This document shows, piece by piece, positions 17,652-26,647 of a stretch of 26,647 bases of DNA (position 1 is the stretch's first letter; every line of letters starts with the position of its first letter). The notes under the pieces are model-generated. The model saw nothing but the letters and a program-made list of their open reading frames with translations. It searched no databases and had not been told where the DNA came from. The DNA comes from Butyriboletus loyo (taxonomy: Eukaryota > Basidiomycota > Agaricomycetes > Boletales > Boletaceae). The stretch covers positions 1 to 26,647 of the forward strand of contig JBBPSI010000297.1 of the NCBI GenBank assembly GCA_038093515.1, read 5' to 3'. Both the position numbers and the translations under genes were made by a program.

Positions 17652-20484
17652 CTAGGCACCAATATGAACGTAGAGGATCTGTTGATCCATTGGGATGTCG
17701 CTCGAACGAATACTCCTCAATGTCCTGTGCAACGCCAGAGCTGCTCGAGTGTGATCCAGGTGACCAGACTCGTCCACTAAATTGTCATAAAACCTGGATG
17801 TGATCTCGTTTGTGTGCGCATCGTCAACAGCCCACATCGTCCCAATGACCGAACTGAACCCTGCGAACTGCATGGCCGCAGCAAGATGAATGACCTCGTC
17901 TGGGCTCTCCTCATCTCCAGCAGTTGTATGACAAGCCGACAGATACGCAAACCTGGCGTTCCGCAAGTCATATTGCATGATGTGTTCAATCCTCAATAGT
18001 CCGTCACCGAACGCAAACCCAGACTTGAACGGATCCGTCCGATTGGGGATCCCATGACAGGCGAGGTGAACAAAGTCGTTCTTGTTCAATGCTTCACCAA
18101 CCCTGACGATGCTTGCATCCTCGTCCTGAATGCGAGTAAGTGTTGCAACTAACCCAATACGTTGCGATATGGTGGATAGTTCGGTGTTCACCGAAGCGAG
18201 CATTTCCTGTCCCGGAGCCTGCGCCTGCCCTACGACCAAGAAACGATGTTGTTTCAGCGATGGATCCGATGGACTTCTCTGTCGCGCGCGAATGAGGGCT
18301 GTCAACGTCGGTGTATAGGATGAAATATAGAGATCTGATAGCATGGGTTGGCCATTCCTAAATGGACCGGCAGCGTGCAATGGGAGAAGCGAAAACTCGG
18401 CGGTCGGGCACCACCAGATGTGCGATCCAGGAGGACAGCAATCCTGAAGAATTTTCACTATTGGAGAAACAACCATGTCCCAGACCTTTCGTAGACAAAA
18501 CTGGATTCTCCTTGTCATGTCCTGGAACTTGGCAGAGTCAATCAGAGAATGAAGTTCCAATGATAGTTCAGAGACGTCGGCTTTCGTGATGGGAAGAGCA
18601 ACATGGATGGGATCTTGGTGGGATAGAAGCACCAGTGCATCGCAACCGTATTGGCTGGCATTTATAATGACCACTGGACCACTGGCAACAGCGACCTGGA
18701 GATCAGAGAACAGTGGAGGCTGGAGGAAACGAGAGAGGCCGGGCAGGTTTCGAATATCAGTGATGATATCCTGCAATTGGACATTGAGACGCCACGCCCG
18801 ACCATGCTGAGAGTCCGCATTGGGAGGGGCATCAAACACACCACGAAGGGAAGAGGCGACCTGAGTGAACTTGTCCGCCAATTTCTTGCCTGTGTCGCCG
18901 GATGCTACGACATCATCAAGAGGTGAGCGAAGGCGGGTTAACTGACTCCAGAAGACACCACGACCTTGTTCAAGGAGCTCGACTGCATTGATAGGATTGC
19001 CATAACGAAGACAGGCTGAAAACGCATCGACTGGCAGAGATGTCATGAGCTGTTTGAGTAATGCAAGATTCTGAGGAAGAGATGGGAGAGTGGCGAGATG
19101 GTGAACACTGAGACGCAAGAATATTTGGTAGGCTAAAACTGTGGTACTATGTTGGCACTCTTCGGCTCTCTTGATCCATTGTTTGGCACATTCGAGATCA
19201 GCAGAAGAGACTGTCTGAGAGACATCGGAAAGCTGGGAATACAAATTGAATGCTTCCTCGAGGTCAGACACCTGACCGAGCTGGTGGAAACGGGAATAGA
19301 GGGAGCTCGCGATGTTGCCCAGTGAAAGGGCTCGATGAGGATGCCCCTGTGGGCGAAGTTCCAATGCATTGCGTTGGAGCGCAAGTGCCTCGTCGAGGTC
19401 AGACACCTGACCGAGCTGGTTGAAACGGGAATGGAGGAGTTCGCGATGTTGCCCAGTGAAAGGGCTCGATCAGGATGCCCCTGTGGGCGAAGTTCCAATG
19501 CATTGCGTTCGAGCGCAAGTGCCTCGTCGAGGTCAGACACCTGACCGAGCTGGTCGAAACGGGAATGGAGGCAGCTCGCGATGTTGCCCAGTGAAACGGC
19601 TCGATGAGGATGCCCCTGTGGGCGAAGTTCCAATGCATTGCGTTCGAGCGCAAGTGCCTCGTCGAGGTCAGACACCTGACCGAGCTGCTCGAAACGGGAA
19701 TGGAGGCAGTTCGCGATGTTGCCCAGTGAAACGGCTCGATGAGGATGCCCCTGTGGGCGAAGTTCCAATGCATTGCGTTCGAGCGCAAGTGCCTCGTCGA
19801 GGTCAGACACCTGACCGAGCTGGTTGAAACGGGAATAGAGGCAGTTCGCGATGTTGCCCAGTGAAAGGGCTCGATGAGGATGCCCCTGTGGGCGAAGTTC
19901 CAATGCATTGCGTTCGAGCGCAAGTGCCTCGTCGAGGTCAGACACCTGACCGAGCTGGTTGAAACGGGAATAGAGGCAGCTCGCGATGTTGCCCAGTGAA
20001 TGGGCTCGATGAGGATGCCCCGTGGGCGAAGTTCCAATGCATTGCGTTCGAGCGCAAGTGCCTCGTCGAGGTCAGACACCTGACCAAGCTGCTTGAAACG
20101 GGAATAGAGGCAGCTCGCAATGTTGCCCAGTGAAATGGCTCGATGAGGATGCCCCTGTGGGCGAAGTTCCAATGCATTGCGTGCGAGCGCAAGTGCCTCG
20201 TCGAGGTCAGACACCTGACCGAGCTGCTTGAAACGGGAATGGAGGCAGATCGCGATGTCGCACAGTGAAACGGCTCGATCAGGATGCCCCTGTGGGCGAA
20301 GTTCTAATGCTCTCCGTCCGAGCGCAAGTGCCTCCTCGAGATCAGCCATCTCTCCTCCCTGGTCGAACCGGTCTCTGAGTGAACAAGAAAGTCTTTCTAG
20401 TGACCTGGCGTGACTAGAATGCCATTGGGGGTGGAGTTGTAATTCATTGCGGCAGAAAGTGATTTCCTGGTCGAGTTCAGACAT
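17652..20484 (-). CDS. TPR-CHAT protein (caspase-like), frame broken twice in the repeats
   Basis: Minus-strand gene with N-terminal tetratricopeptide-like repeats of 45 residues (consensus LGQVSDLDEALALERNALEL then RPQGHPHRALSLGNIA) and a C-terminal CHAT domain, a caspase-related protease fold. The dyad is visible: His in VHLACHGIP (codon 18054-18056) and Cys in YLSACHTTAG (codon 17931-17933), followed by the conserved FSSVIGTMWAVDD. ATG at 20484 (MSELDQE) is the first ATG in the repeat frame; the frame is open a little further up without another ATG. Two one-base losses, near 20020 and near 19437, shift the frame within nearly identical repeats. They may be real or assembly errors. Agaricomycetes carry many such genes. 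A role in regulated cell death or non-self response is inferred from the CHAT family. Upstream exons are possible. Confidence 0.85.
19260..20480 (-). repeat. 135-bp tandem array encoding the TPR units
   Basis: The sequence GAGGTCAGACACCTGACC or a close variant recurs at 19260, 19395, 19529, 19664, 19799, 19934, 20068, 20203, 20338 and 20473. The spacing is 135 bp each time, except 134 where a base is lost. The central six units are nearly identical at the DNA level, including third positions, while the outer ones have diverged. This indicates recent unit duplication or gene conversion within a protein-coding repeat. Confidence 0.95.
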
Positions 20485-21390
20485 TGGGACAGAGCCAAAG
20501 ACGTGGATTAATCGTATCCTGCTCAAATGTTAGGTCAGGTAGCTAGTCCCTTGATTTACAGGCATACCTTTCGCGAGGTCTTTGTCGTTGCGGATGGTGA
20601 TCGTTGGGAAGGGTGTGAGAGAGCAAGCCGGGCGCCGCATGCGACTCACACCACGAGTTTGTCGCTGAGGTAACTGACGCCCATAATCTCCATAATCTCC
20701 ATGCTGATACTCATGTATAAGGAATGTATCCATCAGTGGCAGATAGTCTGGTCATTGGTAGAGATATCGACTCACAGAATGCACCGTGCCACACTCCTTT
20801 GCTGAACCCGAGACACCAGCCTTGGTGACAGTAACTAAATCATAAGGATATATTAGTACACAGGCTTGAATTTAGACGAACCAAAAGAGTCTCAGTGGGC
20901 GAAATGACATACGATCACGATGGTGCTGTATTGTCATGGTATCGTCCGCACAATAAGAGCAGTTCACCGACATCCATCCCCTAAGTTTGTGTACCCCTGG
21001 GCATCCAACGTATCAAATACCACGATTACCCACACTGCAAACAATGTACAGAAAACGATCCAAATGGTCTAGTTAAGGCATGATACAGTAGCCATTGCAT
21101 GATTTGAATACGCCGTGCAAAAAAAAGACGTTCCGTTCCACACAGAAAAATCAATAAAATATAATATAAAAAAAGGTCGATCCGGGTTGAAAGAAAAAGG
21201 CACGCGAAAAGAAGAAAAGAGAACCGAGTGCCACTGACACTGCAAGGCCCGATAATCCACAAGACACTAGAGTGTGTCCAGGTATCGGCACGCACGATCA
21301 AGCTGCGCCGACGTCTCCCTGACCTATTCATTCGCATCAACACTACACGCAACGGAGCAAAGATCGAGGCCAAAATTTGAATGAAAAACT
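20485..21390. other. Intergenic region with possible upstream exons on the minus strand
   Basis: No firm gene. On the minus strand a set of short exons with good fungal splice signals can be drawn: ATG at 20973 to 20913, an intron 20912-20835 (GTATGT, TACTAAT, TTTAG), an exon 20834-20776, an intron 20775-20704 (GTGAGT to TCAG) and an exon from 20703. I could not join these in frame to the CHAT repeats, so they may be a separate small gene, a 5' untranslated part or chance. Bases 21100-21190 are AT-rich without a coding frame. Confidence 0.3.
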
Positions 21391-24300
21391 CACATTTACA
21401 GTCGAAAAAGGCTCAAAGTGATGCCCGGGACGTCCCAAACCGGGATCGGCCGTCTAAGGTCCTACAATGTTATTATGTCGCCCAGTATCGTCGCTTTCAC
21501 GGAGCCACGCACGAACGGCTCCATACCATCGGGACAGAATCCTGCAGTACAGCGCAAAAACGCAATAGATGTTCCCGCTTTTTGGGCGCTGGGTACGTCT
21601 TGTCCAATAGCACCGTACTCTGTTTGAACTGGCGCACGACCAGCGCCGTCATCGAAGAATCGACGATACGCTCCTGATCTCGGAGAACATGATGGTGTCG
21701 GACAACAACGGCGCTGTTGATAGTGGAGGTGAATCGATCAAAACGACGCCTTTCACCTTGACACCGCGAGAGATCAGAATCCCGGCGATTGCAAAGGCGA
21801 CGACGCCTCCAAACGACCAGCCTGTGGAAAGACGCATGGAGTCAGACCTACATAACATATGGATGTAAATGGAGAAATCGTCGGACCTCCAAGCACTAAA
21901 GCAGCATCGTTAACATGTTGCTCGATCGCTAGCGCGTACGCTTGAGCCTCCTCCTCAAGCGTTTCCCATGGCTCATCGCAAAATAAACGAGGATTGCTGA
22001 TCCCCTACACGTCACGGTGCAACGACAACAGACGCTCGTAGTGACTGACAAGGCCACTTCCATCATGCACCAGGTAAATCGGAGAGCGCAAACTGTCCAT
22101 GCACTGTTGCAACGGGACAAGAGCAACCTCGGATGGGTACTGGTGACAGACCGGAGATTCCCCACCCTGTCTCTTGGCGTCCAAGAACTCTCCGTTGTCC
22201 AGATCGTTCACTAAAAAATCGCAAAGCGCTGAGAGCGTAGGACATTTGGTAAACATGTTATGCGGAATGCGTCTGTCCAACGCAACCCTCAATGCCTGCT
22301 GCGCCTCAATGGACCCCAAAGAATCCAGACCGAAGGTTCCAAGATCAGCGTCGTCTTGAATCTCCTTACTGTTCGCGATCCCAAGCACCTCGGCTATGAT
22401 GTTACGAATGCGCTCCCTGTCCACGCGTGAAGGAGGCTTCTCAAAGATGTCGCCGCTCTCCGAGACCAATGCTTGCGGCGAGAGCAGCCCACTGCAACTC
22501 GGATAGAATTCGTCCACGTCGTTGACGTCCATTTTGTCGAGACCAAGACCAGCGGCGCAGAACATGGTACTACGGGTATTGGAACAGGAACGAGAAAAGA
22601 TGACGCTACGGGGAGAGGAAGGCGTAATGATCGAATTGGAATTGGTGCGCATACGATTTCGGGTCCCTCTTTGATCCGCTGAAATAGCCAAGCCACAATG
22701 AAAACTCGTCAACCAGACCCTACGAAACTGTGCGCCTTGAAGTTGCGCGATGACGACGGGCGGATCGCATTCCAGCACAGCTAATATATCTGCAATGACA
22801 AAATCGCGGGGAGAGATCCAATTGTTGCTGCAATAGACGGTGCACGGGTGTTTGTCGTCGACCAGATCACGTAGTACTTTGAGTAAGCCGACACCAATGC
22901 ATATATACGCGTCCGAAATATCGCCTCGCATGTTGACCATGAAGCCCGCGACATCCAGCAACGTATCCAGAAAGACGAGTTGTACGCCAAGAGAACCAGA
23001 CAGTGCAATACCCGCGATACCGAAGGCGCCGTCACCACTAACAGTCAGTGATTTGATCGTATGATAGTCCTTGGCATAGTCCACGACCCGAGGGAAGACC
23101 ACCTCGTATGCAATATGCGTGCTAAACACCTCTGGTGTTTCCTCCTGGTTTGTGAGAACCTCCGCACGCCGAGGGTTACCCGGGAGTTCGAGAGCGAGAT
23201 TCGACGTCGTCTCTCGAATGGAAGAAAACCGCAAGTCGCCATGTACGTGAACGTGTTCTTCGCGCGATGACTCCAATATTGACGTGATGTTGAAGGAGCC
23301 TGTCCCGTCCCCGTGGACGGTAACGTGTGTACGAATGATCAGATGGATATCCCGCTGAAGCACGAGAGGGCGAGAAAATGCTACGGCACGTAATACGGGC
23401 ATGCTCCTTCCGAAATCCAATTCCATGTAGCGTTGCGCGATGACTGCGCCAGCGAGAGCCTGTTCCAGGTACACGGACGCGGGGCACAACGCATGACCAC
23501 CGACTTTGTGCCCTTCCGTATACCTCGCCAGACATCTGATGGGCGCCCCAAAGATCGCCGCATTGCCATTTTGTCGAGACAGGTGTTGAGACCAGGAGGT
23601 CAACATCAGGTGGTCAGGGATTTGAGGCTGGAGCGTCGGCTCGGACGTAGCGTGAACAACGCGATCGCTGTGAGGCACCCATAATTTCTGCGAGTCAAAG
23701 GATACAATGGGAAATCGACGCAAGAACAAGCAGAGTGTTCTTCGAAAATGCGCCACCAATCCACAGGAACAGTGGTTCGGCACAGTTGGGCCAAGCTGTC
23801 CGTTAACGTGTCCCAGGTTGGCGTTTCTTTGAGAATCGATGGAAGACACAACGTCCCTCGGGACAGCGACAACGTCGTCTCGATCATAGGCAAACAGATT
23901 GCGTGCGGTCCAACGTCAATCCATGCATTAATTCCACATATTGTTCAAGTTCTCGCAGACCCCGGGCAAACAGAACAGGCTGACGATAGTGCTTTGCAGA
24001 GTAGTCGGCTTGGAACGTCAGACCGTCACCTACAGGAACGACAGTCCCGTATACATTGGATGCGATGGGGATGGATGGAAGATGGATAGGGAGTGTCGCG
24101 ACATGATCCCTGAGATCGTCCAGGATTGGATCCTAGTTGGACATTGAGAGTGACAGTCTTGCAACCGAAAGCGAGCGTGAGATGGTTTGCCAACGTTTGT
24201 AGGTCTTCAACGGGTCCCGAGACCAAGCAAGATGTCTCCGTGTTTACACATGGGTCGTCAGAATTTGTTGTACCTGCGTGGACGGAAGGTTGATGGAAAT

Positions 24301-24410
24301 CATCCCCGTTTTCCCAATGGCGCACACCTGAGACATTAAACGAGCCCTTTTTGCTACGACGGAGGGGACAGTCTCGATGGACAGCCTTAGTGTTGTGAGC
24401 TCGAGGTCAG
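21391..24410 (-). pseudogene. Non-reducing polyketide synthase relic: MAT end, PT, ACP, thioesterase
   Basis: In order on the minus strand: the end of the malonyl-CoA:ACP transacylase (SVVAKRARLMSQVCAIGKTG, then CLVSGPVEDLQTLANHL); a product-template domain with HKVGGHALCPAS (His codon 23508-23510) and VFLDTLLDVAGF (Asp 22965-22967); an acyl carrier protein with GLDSLGSIEA (Ser 22320-22322); and a thioesterase starting at IYLVHDGSG, with GWSFGG (Ser 21814-21816) after a 65-nt intron at 21822-21886. Loading (SAT) and ketosynthase domains are absent, and the fragment stops near the Crinkler gene. Lesions: TAA 24244-24246, loss of the FAFHS segment near 24140, frame changes near 23930 and 23700, TAG 22005-22007, and several breaks after 21650. 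The domain order is that of orsellinic-acid-type synthases; it cannot make a product. Confidence 0.85.
21822..21886 (-). other. Intron in the polyketide synthase thioesterase
   Basis: On the minus strand it starts GTCCGACG and ends TTTCCACAG, is 65 nt long and carries CTGAC as a branch candidate. Removing it joins LVLGG to WSFGG and restores the nucleophile motif, so it is a surviving true intron in the relic. Confidence 0.8.
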
Positions 24411-24582
24411 ACGGACGAAGTCCCAGAACTCAGAAGTTAGGGTTGGATTCAGCTGAGTTGTAATTCTTAGCCTAGGAGCTAGTATCTACTACATCTATGC
24501 TTATTTTCTCATTTCTGCAGTGACTGTCTCTTCTCCAGAATCCTCTTATTTCCGACTCTTGACTTTCCGTTCCTGGTGCCAA
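24411..24582. other. Spacer between polyketide synthase relic and Crinkler gene
   Basis: A short region upstream of the Crinkler ATG. It contains a pyrimidine-rich stretch ending CTGCAG at about 24515-24520, which could be the acceptor of a 5' UTR intron. No TATA box was clearly identified. Confidence 0.35.
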
Positions 24583-26647
24583 ATGGATACGCTTAAGCTC
24601 CAGTGTTGGATCTACGGTGAAGACTTTGACATGGTCTTTCCTGTCGACATATCAAGGACAGAGACCATCGTAGCCCTCAAAGAAGCTATAAAGGAAAAGA
24701 ACTCGGTCACGTTCCGCGGTATAGATGCACACGCTCTCAGTCTCTACTCCATCCCCATGCCCGATGATGAAGACTTTGATGCCACGCTCGAGAAGTGGAC
24801 GTTCGAAGGCAAACAACGCCTCAACTCGCAATCCAAATTATCCAACCTGAACCTGTCTGATGGCCTCATCATCGTTCGTGGGCCCATTCCTTGTACGCGT
24901 TGATCATCGTATTCTGTTATCCTTCTGATGGCGAACTTTACTTCTCAGATTCACGCTCAGTTGAACCCACTGTCGTTCTCCCAGACATGACCATTAATTA
25001 CTGGGTGCGCGGTGACACGATTAGTAGCATCTTCCCCGTCAAAATTTCGAGTACCAAGACTGTCGGCTCCCTCAAAGAAATCATCAAGAATGAGAATCCA
25101 GTGACATTTCGCGATGTAGACGCGGATGAGCTCGCTCTTTATAAAGTTTGTTTTCCATGCGGCGAAGATGACTCCATTCAAGGTGTGCTTGGCGCTCACA
25201 CCATCTCCATGCTGGGGAACCCTTTGCGGGCTTCACAGCAGCTGTCAGTTGTTTTCAAGTCACTTCCTCCAGACCACCTCCATCTCATCATTGGTATGTG
25301 GCATTTGCGATTCGAACTTGACTTCAACGACGAACATTCTTTGCAATCCAGACTACTTGACTTTGCAATGTTGGATTCGTGGGGCAGATCCTGCACACTC
25401 ATTTAGAGCCCGGATATCAGCGAAAGCCAGGGTTGATGATCTGAAAATTTCGATCAAGGCGACATGCAGCCCAACATTTGGTAATCTATCCCCTTTTCGC
25501 ATGATACTCTACAAGATTCCAGTAGACGGGGATGCCGAGCTCTGCGAGAGTCTTGGTGCTCTAGGATCTGGTCAACTTCTACAGGGGAAGCAGTTGGTGG
25601 AAGAGGTCTTTGCTGACGTTCCTTTTTCTCAGATGCCACGTGTTGTCGTCGAGCAGGTCGAAGAAAGTAAGCAAAGCCATGACGGTCTTGATTTGTACTC
25701 ACCCAGACTCCGGATGTTGTATTGTAGTACGCAGCGTTGCAGCTGTTCCTTCTACCCCCCGCTCGATTTTTTACCAGGAGTGGGCTCACAGGCTGACAAA
25801 GAGCCCTTCCGAGCAAGGAGAACCCTCAAATTTCAACATCTTACAGTCGACCAATTACAAGATCGAGTGGTCCCGACCCCGTAAAAACGCTCCAACCATC
25901 CCAGTCACGCTACTACACCCCGTCTTCGGCCAGTTTGTCGACGACTGTCGCACTCATGAGCCAACCGTTGACGATAATACCTTTGTTTTGGAACTTTCCG
26001 TACGAATGTCCGACATCTTCGAAAAAGAGGGTCAGCGACGGCAAGAATTTATCGACATCTTACGCTTCCAAGGAATAAGGATTGTACCGAACTCCATTGG
26101 TGGTTTCCACACTGATGGAGATGCGCACGTGAACGGTCGTCGGTACTTAATCCTGGAGGTGAAATCTGAGGTCAGTTCTAAAGGCGCCGAGCCTTACTGC
26201 CAAGCAATACTCTACTACTTAGAAGGAAGCAGAGACGAGGCGGTGAAGGACGCGCAGTTCAATTTTCCTTGTTTCATAATCACCCTCTTTGGTGAGTTCT
26301 GCTGCGAATCCGGTTCCCCGCCCGCTGATGAAACACGTCAGGCCCTCACCTCAGTTTCTCGGGCGCAGTCTGGACTGGCCGCCCCAGTTACCAAATTCTC
26401 ACCACCGTCCTACCTTTGTTCTGGCATCCGACCGATACCGTGATGCGCCAATCTGCCGCTCGTCGTATTGGTGCATTCAGGAAAGCCTGCCAATCGCTGA
26501 GGCAACTCTACGAGAGGTATGATCATGCTCCTGCAGACTTCAAGGACTTGCAGCCAGAGTTTCCGCATCCTCGCTGCTACACGAGCTTGGATGGGAAGGA
26601 CCAGGTGGGTTTCAGGTACATCCGTACTCTGGAAGCTAGCAATCCGC
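24583..26647 (+). CDS. Crinkler-family effector-like protein with three ubiquitin-like headers, 3' partial
   Basis: Proposed exons: 24583-24892, 24949-25293, 25352-25666, 25728-26291 and 26342 to the edge. The introns are 56, 58, 61 and 50 nt, all GT-AG and all phase 1. ATG 24583 has a good context (GCCAAATGG). Exons 1-3 each encode one Crinkler-type ubiquitin-like header: LKLQCWIYGEDFDMVFPVDI, INYWVRGDTISSIFPVKI and LTLQCWIRGADPAHSFRARI begin them. The C-terminal part has the fungal Crinkler pattern LLHPVFGQFVDD, then TDGDAHVNGRRYLILEVKSE with Asp and Glu-X-Lys as in PD-(D/E)XK nucleases (EVK at 26156-26164), then YCQAILYYLE and AVWTGRPSYQILTTVLP. A kinase-like domain often follows in relatives and would be off the edge. 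Crinklers are known as host- or competitor-targeting effectors, and in fungi possibly conflict proteins. No signal peptide is obvious. No lesion is seen. Confidence 0.85.

Noticed and set aside
19420..19827. Plus-strand 135-codon repetitive ORF across the TPR array
   Set aside because: It arises because a 135-bp period divisible by three keeps an antisense frame open; it has no domain.
19260..20480. Regular repeats considered as a CRISPR array or satellite
   Set aside because: The period is 135 bp with no unique spacers, it encodes 45-residue TPR units, and the organism is a fungus.
24520..24582. Upstream start of the Crinkler gene at 24520
   Set aside because: That start is GTG. The first ATG, with good context, is at 24583 and begins exactly at the header domain.

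Overview
The window looks like a piece of a filamentous basidiomycete (Agaricomycetes-type) genome. The signs are chromodomain-bearing Ty3/gypsy retrotransposons, a non-LTR element tail ending in poly(A), short introns of 50-65 nt, a fungal TPR-CHAT gene, a non-reducing polyketide synthase relic and a Crinkler-type effector gene. There is no bacterial-style operon, CRISPR array or rRNA. I recognised no tRNA gene.

Bases 1-16261 are a nest of transposons. The host layer is the 3' end of a LINE-like element (15459-16261). Element B, a plus-strand Ty3/gypsy chromovirus, sits in it (3129-15458, 5' end missing). Element A, an antisense Ty3/gypsy element (1-3128, continuing off the left edge), interrupts B's gag. 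A solo LTR of the B family (865-1651, TSD GACGG) interrupts A's gag. Element C, a complete chromovirus (8060-14985, TSD TGTGG), interrupts B's 3' LTR. C carries two 496-bp LTRs, a likely self-priming site, a small membrane-protein ORF, gag with a CCHC knuckle, a textbook -1 frameshift signal, and a pol with protease, RT, RNase H, integrase and chromodomain that holds two stop codons. A and C share the same priming geometry. C's LTRs differ almost only at CpG-type sites, which suggests decay of methylated cytosines.

Bases 16262-24520 hold host genes in poor condition. There is a short plus-strand remnant resembling the tail of a histidine acid phosphatase (16544-17106). A minus-strand TPR-CHAT gene follows (17652-20484); its TPR half is a nearly identical 135-bp tandem array with two one-base lesions. 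A minus-strand relic of a non-reducing polyketide synthase lies at 21391-24410 (end of acyltransferase, product template, ACP, thioesterase), with several frame breaks.

Bases 24583-26647 hold the best-preserved gene: a plus-strand Crinkler-family gene with three tandem ubiquitin-like header exons, all introns in phase 1, followed by a PD-(D/E)XK-like C-terminal region that runs off the right edge. TPR-CHAT and Crinkler genes are both conflict or cell-death-associated families. Together with the decayed secondary-metabolism gene and the transposon nest, they suggest a fast-evolving accessory region.
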